This document shows, in pieces, positions 12,301 through 21,300 of a DNA stretch of 64,000 bases (the first letter of the stretch is position 1; each line of letters starts with the position of its first letter). Both the position numbers and the translations under genes were made by a program. A model generated the notes under the pieces. The model was not told the DNA's origin. It was given only the letters and a program-made list of their open reading frames with translations, and did not search any database. Location of the stretch: positions 13,888,001-13,952,000 of the forward strand of contig CM065304.1 of NCBI GenBank assembly GCA_033032175.1. The letters run 5' to 3'. This DNA is from Saturnia japonica. Lineage: Eukaryota; Arthropoda; Insecta; Lepidoptera; Saturniidae.

Positions 12301-15300
12301 AATTAATGTTTTCGTTAAAAAAATGATTAAATCTTTTCATGAGGAATGCCATCTGTTTGATGTTGATGAAAATATATTCAAGGCGCCATCTATTAACAAT
12401 CTGTTTAACTAACATAGCAGCTGTTATTTAGATACTTTATTTTCTATAATGTGTTAAATATTCGCATGGGTCAGCTAGTATAATAATATAATGTATATTT
12501 TCTAAATTAAAAAGTTAAAGGGAAATTTGTATTTCACACTAGCTGTACCCGCGATTTCGTTTGTGTGGATATAGTAAAACAAAATAAATTGATAACGGTA
12601 GATAAGCCAGGATAAAAAGTGTCCTATGTATTAATCCAGGTTATAAACTATCTACGTGCCAATTTTCTTCCAAATGAATTTAGCCGTTTTTGCATAATGG
12701 ATGAGTAAATTACATACAAAACTTTATAAACATCCAAACATACAATCTTTCACATTTATAATTTGTAATACATATTATATTAGGTCTTTACCCATGAAAT
12801 TGCCGTTTTGTATGAAAAAATTAAAACGAATTTTTTTCATGTATTTTTTATTTGTATTAATCGAAGTAATCACCCATGCAATCAATGCATATTTGCCAGC
12901 ATAGTGGCAGTTTATTGATGCCCTTCTTAAAGAAATCAGCTAGACGGGAGGCAAGGCAAGGTATTGAATTTTTTTCCCGCCAAGGAGTTATCCAAATTCT
13001 GGAAAAAGTAGTAGTCTGTAGGCGCAACTTCCAACCCCAGTTCTTGCAACTTGGATACCGTCTGCTGTGCAGTATGAGATCGCGTGTTGTCGTGCAGGAG
13101 CAGCGGAGACGAGCGATTGACCAATGCTGGTTGGAGATGTGCCAGCTTCTCCATCATTGTGTTCAGTTCTTCACAGTACACATCTGCAGTAATGCTCACC
13201 CCGTTTGGTAAGAAGCTGTGATGAATCAGACCGGCGCTAGACCACCAAACAGTGACCATCACTTTTCTAGGGGTAAGTTTTCGTTTAGGGCATTGTTTAG
13301 GTGCTGAACCAGGATCCAACCAACTTGCTGAGCGCTTGCGGTTATCAAACAGAATCCATTTTTCATCGCAGGTAACAATGCGGTTCAAAATTCCTTCATT
13401 TGTGTGTCTGTTGAGCAGTGCAAGGCACGTCTCGACGCGTACTTCGCGCTGCGATCATTGAGTTCGTGGGGCACCCATTTGTCAAGTTTTTTTACCTTGC
13501 CAATTTGACGCAAATGGACCAATATTGTTTTGACGCTAACATCGTAAGCTGCTGCTAATTCAGCCATAGATTGTGTATCATCAGCTTCCACAATCGCCTT
13601 TAATTCGTCATTGTCGACCAAAGTCTTCGGACGACCGCGAGGTTCATTTTTCAGGTCGAAATTCCCAAAACGGAAGTGAGCAAACCAATAACAGGTGGTG
13701 CGTTGGTTTGTAGTGTTAGCTCCGTAAACGTCGTTGATGTTGCGTGCCACTTGTGCCGCGTTGCTGCCACGACGGTACTCGTATTCCATAATTACTCGAA
13801 TTTTTAACGTATCCATGATGACAAAAAAGATTGAAATGTGATGAAAATGTAACACTAATCAATAAACAAATGACTACTTTTGGAAAAAGAATTCCATGTT
13901 TTTAAAATAAAATTCATTTGAAATTAGAATTCTTAGCCAAACAAAAATTATTTTGATTTGAAATTAGAATTCTTAGCCAAATAAAAATTATTTTGATTTG
14001 AAATGGCCATTACTGCAGAACGGCAATTTCATAGGTAAAGACCTATTATAATAGTAGGATGGTTGAAAAATATTACACATGAGAGACATTTGAACGATCA
14101 CTAAATTAATCAAAATCTTACTGAATCATACTTGTAATCCATCATTAAGCATTTTTTTAAATACTACAACCGGATCTAACCATTATTTGGAATGCAATCC
14201 TTCTGCGTTTCCAGAGAGGGTTAATTGTTTATATTTGAGTGCGGAATCAACTTAGGAATGATATAAATTTCCCGTATACGAAATTTCATAAAAAACGGAC
14301 AAGACAGACACCATTTCTATTTATTTCATATTCGTGATCAGTATCTTTTATAAGCGATGCCTATCACGAAATTGAGAAAAAATATCTACAGATTCATTAA
14401 TATAGATTATTATAAATTTAATGTGAAAGTACCTTCGTTCTTTCAATGGTTCTGTGTCAATCAGGCTTAATCGACTGGACAGATTCTAATGAAATTTGGC
14501 GTAGAAGTCGATTATGTTATAAGATAATTAAAGGACATGGGATGCTTATCATAATTATAAAAAAAACCTAGCACAAGGTAGTATTTAATTTAAATTGATT
14601 GTAGCTACTTGTGTAGACATTAAAATATATTGTTTTTATTATCATTATTGTTTTTACCCGACTGCGGAAAAGGAGGGTTATGTTTTTCGAGTGATCCATG
14701 TCTATTTCTTTGACACACTCTGTAGCTGTCACAGCTTCATGGATTTTAGCATACGAGGTGTCGTTAGATTTGTCTTAATTGTGGGATGACATAGGTTATA
14801 TAATATTTATTTACGACGTCTGGGAAACAAATAAAAAGCAAAAGTAAAAAATGTAGGTGTGTTTTTCTTGCAGTCGGATTTTTTGTTGCCTTTTTATAAT
14901 TTAGCTTGTTACTTAATCTGCTATAATGAATTTTGCTTACATACCTGGGCATAGTTTGATATTCCCACAGTACCAATGTTGTCGTTTATCGAAACCCATT
15001 CATGTTGCTTAGTGTAATAACGAGCTATAAATGAAAATAAAATACAAAATTATGTTATTAATAACGACATTTAATAGTTTTATTTAGCTTACAAATCAAA
15101 GGTTGCTTTTATGGAGTTAAAAATTAATGAAGACATTTAGCGGGCTATTTTATATTGCAAACTCGATTAGTAGATATAACTAAGCTTTATCTATAGGCTT
15201 AACAACAATTTATTCTCAAAATAACTATAACAACCTTCGCTAAGCTTTATAACATAATCGCTACAAAAAAATCCATTCGCAACAATCATCAATATAAAAA

Positions 15301-18300
15301 AGCTCTAAAATATATTATATAGCGGTTTTCACTAACATTTCATGATTTTTTACGGAAGGTTTATATATACAATACATTACAATTAAGTTATTGTATGGTA
15401 GAGAAAATTCAATTATTTCTAATCATGTCGTCATAAAATGATTTTCGGGCGCTTACATGGCTCACGGTGGCTAAACCTTATGAGATATATCAAAATAATG
15501 TTCTATAGAATTGTAGTTCTTCAAAAAACCTACAAAAGTGTCCGCGATGGCATATGTTTATTTCCTAAGGTTGACTCACAGTAATCATTTTTATCTTCTA
15601 CATTTTAATCTAGACACGCGGTAGCGAGTCCGGCCAAGTTCAAGCTAACAGAATGGTTAAAAATATTACGTTATTCAGTATTAGTCTTTATCCAGATAAG
15701 TTTGATGATTATTATTGTCCGTAATTGATTTCCGTTTAAATTAATACCGTAGAAGAGACCAAGAATTCAAAATAATTAGTCAGCAAAGAAATCTTACTTA
15801 GAAAAACCTATGATAAATTCGCGACGCGAGCTAAGCGCACTATTCGTAACTACAAAGTTACGTAACATACCATCACGCCTTCATCCCCGAAGTGTTGGCA
15901 GACGTGTACACCCACAGTTCGCCGGGTATGTTTTAGGTCCTATATAATAGGGGGCGAGCCTATTGCCATTAATCGGGTACAAGGCCAAACTCCAAGATGC
16001 TATTGAGAATTTCATAGAAAACCCCAATAACATTTTGCTCGACCTGGGAATTGAAACTAGGACCTCGAGCATAGCAGTCGCGTTTAAGACCATTAGACTA
16101 GAGGCAGCTATGAAGTTATAATCGATTAATATTAAAGCGATGAACTCTAAATCAGGCTTTTTTAAATATAAAATACACCACTTTGTAAATTGTACCTGTG
16201 GGAAGATGGGGCAGGTCGCTAGTATGGGGTGCGTGTCAGGAACCTCCTCGTGGTGCACCCCGGGCAACGTCGACCAGTCTGGTCGGCGGCTGATACCTGA
16301 CAAACTCCTCCCGGTATCCCTCTGGTTATCAGAGGGGACTGTGGAGGGGTATTGGCTGGAGGGCCATTAAAAGCTCCTGGGTGTGGCATGTGCGCGGCGC
16401 ACCCAGTACCGGGCTGGGGCCGATGAGGCTCAATCTGAGCCCCAAGGGCCCAGTTCCGGACAGCGGCTGGCGGGATCGGTAGCTTTTATACCGGTCCCGG
16501 CAGGCGTACCGCAAACTGACGGTAGAAGGAGATAAGGATGGAGGCAAAACCAAAGAAGTTATTACCCCAGGAGGGTACCAGCTCCTCGGGAGCTGGAGAA
16601 TCCCTCTCCGAGCCTGGCTCGGGCTGCCCCGCGTTCTCTGGGGGGGGCAAAGTTTTGCATAGTAAGAAAACGACGACCTTAGCAAGTAACCGGACTGCTG
16701 ATTCTCATGACGATACGACCTTGGCTTCGCCCACACGGAACTTTGAAACGCCTTTTATAAGGCTTGACAGGAATTTGAGGCTTGATGCATTTGCGATTAA
16801 GCACTGGGGAGAAAGCTCCGGAATGGAGACTGTGGCTTTTGACTCCAGAAAGCGGCGGCTTAAAGTTAGTAAAACGTGTTTGCTTGAAGTGGAAACACCT
16901 CCAAGCAAAGTTTCGACTGCTGGGAGGGGTAAGACTCGAGGCCCTGGCTGCTCTGTGGGGTTGGTGCATGGGGCAGTAACTGATGCGGCGCCACAGGTGT
17001 GCCCTCTTCCTGGGTCGACGAGCTCTCTTGAGGATGGTGAACCTGTGGATGAGGCTGGTGCCATTGCGGATGTGGGAGTGCTTGATGGCATCGAGCTTCT
17101 CGACCCAGATATGCTTAGAGCACTCGCAAAGGAGAAGGTAGATGATATCCTTGGGGTTGCCAAGAAGTCTGGCAACCTCAAGGGTACGTTTGTCAAAAAA
17201 CTTAAGGAGGCGGCATGGACGCTCCGGGAAGTTACTGCCACTGCTCTCACGCGTACGGTGGTGGAGGAGACCCTCGTTCTGCGGCGCGAGACGGGGAGGT
17301 TACGTCGGGAGATCGAGAGTCTCAAGGCGGAGCTCTCCTCGTTACGTAGTCGGGTCGAGGTTGCTCCTGTGCTGCCGTCGTCACAAGGGCTGCCGGATCT
17401 AGGGCAGAGTCAAGATCCTTTGCCGAAGGCGTTGGTGGAAGCGCTGGGGGTCCACATGGCGGGGATGGAGCGGTCTCTCCGGGTCACGATGGGGGAGGTC
17501 GTGACCGCCCAAATTGAGGCCCTGGAGGACCGCCTCCTTCCCGCCAAAGTGGTTCGCCCCCCTCTGGCCGCCGAGAAAAAGAAGAGGAATGGTCCCACAT
17601 TATCCAAGCCTACTAGGCGTAAGGCTGTGGAACGAAAGAGCGTAGAGCCTCTGGGAATAGAGTTGGGCTCATTTCCGGCCCTGAATCCTGTTCCCATCCC
17701 GGCTCCAAATCCTGACCCTATAGTGGGCCCTGAACAAGAGGATGGGTGGACTACCGTGGCCCGTCGCCGTAAACGCCAGGCCAGGGAAGCCCGGAAAGAT
17801 CCAGCTGTTACTCAGTCGGCTGCTGAAACTGTAGCTCGTGCATCTAGCACAAAATTGCCGGCTACCAGAGGCAAGAAGAAGCTCCCCTCGTCACCGCGCT
17901 CTGCTGCAGTGCTTATTACGCTGCAGCCTGGGGCGCTGGCGGGGGGAGTCAGCTACAAGGCGGCTCTGTTGAAGGCACAGCAACATGCCGTGATGTCGGA
18001 TTTGGAGCTTGACAACATCTCGCTTCGGCTCTCAGCAACGGGGGCTAGAATTGTCGAGATCTCAGGTGCCCGTGGAGACGAACAGGCTGACCGGCTTGCC
18101 GAAAAACTTCGGGTGGCGATGGCCGACGTGGCCACTATAGCCAGGCCGGTCAAAAAGGCCGATATCCGCATCGTGGGCCTAGACGAAACGGTGTCGGTGG
18201 AGCAGGTTGTGCTTGCTGCGGCAACGAAGGGAGGCTGCGAGGCAGCACTCATTCGGGCGGGGGAAATTCGACCTTATGGCAGGGGCAGTGGAGCGGTACA

Positions 18301-21300
18301 TTTATCGCTCCCAGCTGCCGCTGCTAAGGCCTTAATTGAGGCGAAACGGCTTCGGGTTGGGTGGAGTTCGGCGCGAGTACGCCTCCTGGAGGACGGGCCC
18401 ATGCGGTGTTTCCGCTGTATGGAGGTGGGCCACACGCGCCCACTCTGCCCATCAACGGCTGTGGATAGAGGAACCTTGTGCTTCCGCTGCGGAGAGCCTG
18501 GCCACAAGGCGCAACAGTGTACAGCTGAAAAGCTGCATTGCGCCTTGTGTGCCGACGCCGGCAGGCCGTCGGGGCATTATATGGGGGGAGCGGCCTGCAG
18601 GCCGCCAGAACCAGCGAAGAGAGCTGCACCGGCACCGAGACCTCCGTAGGGGGGTTGCGTAGACGTTGGGTGGCAGGAGGGGGCGGTTTACTCGCCTCCT
18701 TCCTCCGCCCTTGCTGGACCAAGGGGAGACGGGTCGGGGGGCCCGTCTTCCCATTGCACTGGTTCAGCCGTCTGGGAGACAGTTGGGGTTGTACCAGACT
18801 GTCTCTCTTTAGCGCCTGGGCCCGACTGGGGCCGGCCGCCGGGGCGTCGCGGCAGATTGCAACCGCAGTGCCCGCACGTCCCAATATGGCGGCCGATGGT
18901 ACACCGTGGAGTTTTAGTGAGTAGGAGTCTCACATAACCACTCGTCCCCCCGGCGGGTGTGTACCCATGAAGGGTTTCTCCACGTGAAAAAAAAAAAAAA
19001 AAAAGGTCGCTAGTATGTATATAAAAATTAAATGCTGTTTGAACCACTGGACCGACTTAATTCTATTTTTAATATTAGTAATAGTCCGAGTAAGGTTTTT
19101 AAGAAAAGAAAAAATTATAAAGTTACCCGTAAAATGGTAAAGTTATGGAAAAACCGGAATAGCTTTTTTATTGGATTTTATTTATGTATGCTAGACCCAT
19201 AACTCACGATTAGAACGTTGGATATGCGTTACTCTCATTTTGTATTGTTTGTTATGATCCTGAAAGTTATATAATTAAAAACAACAAGATGGTTCGTTCT
19301 GCCGTCGAGTTTTTGTCTATTGGAAAGGGCAGAACGTCTTTAGGATCAGAGTTAGTTTGAAATACAAATGCTACAATGAATGCATGTCAGCGTTAGATAT
19401 TTTGTCATAGCAGATAAACTCGTGGAAATAATTTGTTAGCGACGCTATTATTACTAAGAGCAAAGTCTTGATCATCAGCTCAAGGTCACGAAGATGCACA
19501 ATGTGTAGAGCACCTAGGTGGCAACCTACAAAAGATGTTATTACTACAATTATGTCTTTGTCTGTTCTTTACTGTTTTGTCTAAACCTGTGGGTATAAAT
19601 TCTTTTATTTAAAGGTTTACTCTTTTCTGGTAACAAAATAGAGAAAGCATTGCATTATTTAAAGTGGGTAAAAGTAGAATGAGGAAATGTAGAATTTTAG
19701 AATTAACTTATATCTACAATTTATAAGGGCGCCAAATTAAGTAGGTATATTATTATCTCGTACCCGGAAGGCAGACACCCTGGTCTCGGCTTTGGAGCTC
19801 ATTCCAATACCTTTTTAGCTTTGCCTTCTGACTATCTCGTCATTGTTTTATCACTATAAATTACTATTTAACATGTACGGCCAACTTTTTCTGTTTTTTT
19901 GATTTTGCAATTGCTAGCTATTCCATCTATTATTTTCTTATCTGAGCATGAACTAGAGCGTCACACTGCGTATAGCTAAATCCAGTATTTTTATATAAAC
20001 TTCAGTAGCTACAATTTAGTCTTAAATAATCCGAAACATTCGAACTTTAACCTCCTCACAATAGTTTATATGGATCAACTAACAGATAAATAAAACAAGG
20101 CGATCGACAGTTGCGCAACGCAGCTCCGCAATTATGAACCAAATCATCTCGGTTGTTCACAAAATGATAACATGTGGTCGTGAACTATTTTTAATTGTGA
20201 TATTATAAAAGTAGTTTAAATATCAACAAAACATTTGTTTGATTTTCGATTGGTTAATGTTAACAGGATATTAAGATAATGATGATGATGATATATTAAT
20301 ACTTCTATCTTAATTTTTTAATATTAGTCTAGTGTTATGACCTTACTCGGTAGATTACTACCGTTAAGTTAGCTAATGTTAAGTGGTGATAGGTTGTCTA
20401 TTTTATAACGCTTTTTTTGTAATAGCTCGGCACATTAACGATACTGTTCCTGATGGTAAGCATACAAAGACAGGTGATTACCGTGAGATCCAAATCCATC
20501 GGCGGTCGCCGTCATCATGCTGGCTAGCATAAACATCTCTTCACGTTACGCTTATAGGACTCGATGTCGTATGAAGGAGGGAACACACTGGCCGGAAGAA
20601 GGTCCCACAGTTTCACGGTGCGACAAAGACAAGTCATAGAGAACTTCTTACTTTGTGCTGAGATGGAGGTTACTGTAAAACTGTGACTCCTAAGCCCAGC
20701 GCGTGTGGTTCTGTTGTGGAAGGGAGATGAGAGTTTAGATGAACAGCTCTTCAGAACATTCACCGTGATGCAGATGATAGAATACGCTCAGCGAGGCGAT
20801 CTTCCTGCGTAGCTGAAGCGGCTCGATATATTTGGTAACGGCTGCATCATTAATAATGCAAACAGCAAGTTTCTGCAATCTGTCCAGAGCACCGAAGAGG
20901 TGTTTTGCTAATCATCCCAGAGATGCCAACAGTATTCCATACACGGTCGAACATATGCCTTGGAAAGAAGATGCAGTTGACCGGGCGTGAAAAACCGTTG
21001 CACCCTATTCATGATTCCGAGTCTCCGAGATGTAGTAGAGATGACAATTCCGATGTAATCCTTGGAGTTGGAGTTGCTGCGAATATCCACACCTAGGATT
21101 TTTTTAAGAAAACGTGTACACCTATGTTTTTTTTGACATTGAAGTCAACCAAGTTACTTGCACCCCGTATATGTACGCAGTGCAAGGATTGGTTAAGTTC
21201 AATTACAAGTTTTTCCGTCTCTTTTCTGTTTCTTCTCGACCGCATGAAGGCTTGCTATAATAGCACCCATAAGTGGCCCTGTCATCTGCATAGCAATGAG

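Larger units (their letters stand above)
12780..14046 (-). mobile_element. mariner-like transposon, complete ends, inactive
   Basis: Inverted terminal repeats of about 31 bp (AGGTCTTTACCYATGAAATT core) at 12780-12810 and 14016-14046 match at about 28 positions and are flanked by TA. The transposase is on the minus strand (12858-13816) and is broken. A 40-bp tandem duplication lies between the transposase start and the right end. The element has inserted into a CTAG-type repeat. Confidence 0.88.
16226..19004 (+). mobile_element. Gag-only R1-like retroelement, copy 1 (complete)
   Basis: A complete insertion in GCSH intron 1, antisense to the gene. The target-site duplication GGTCGCTAGTAT(G) flanks it at 16214-16226 and 19005-19017. 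Layout: HDV-like ribozyme (16226-16302), structured leader, gag-like ORF1 (16538-18649), a 3' UTR of about 340 bp, then a poly(A) of 18 A. No ORF2 is present and no deletion scar is visible between ORF1 and the 3' UTR. GC content is far above the flanks. Copy 2 (29858-33682) has the same layout. The shared 3' UTR with ORF2-bearing fragments at 25054-25900 and 27725-28198 ties it to the R1 clade. Confidence 0.9.

Noticed and set aside
15881..16303. 140-codon minus-strand frame
   Set aside because: It overlaps the ribozyme and element boundary, so it would join host and transposon DNA. No recognised domain and no splice support.
16705..17325. Long minus-strand open frame opposite gag
   Set aside because: It is a shadow of the gag frame in GC-rich DNA: Ser/Arg-rich, no domain, and not kept in copy 2. 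The same holds for the other long frames at 16329-16736, 18324-18884, 30220-30765 and 33016-33558.
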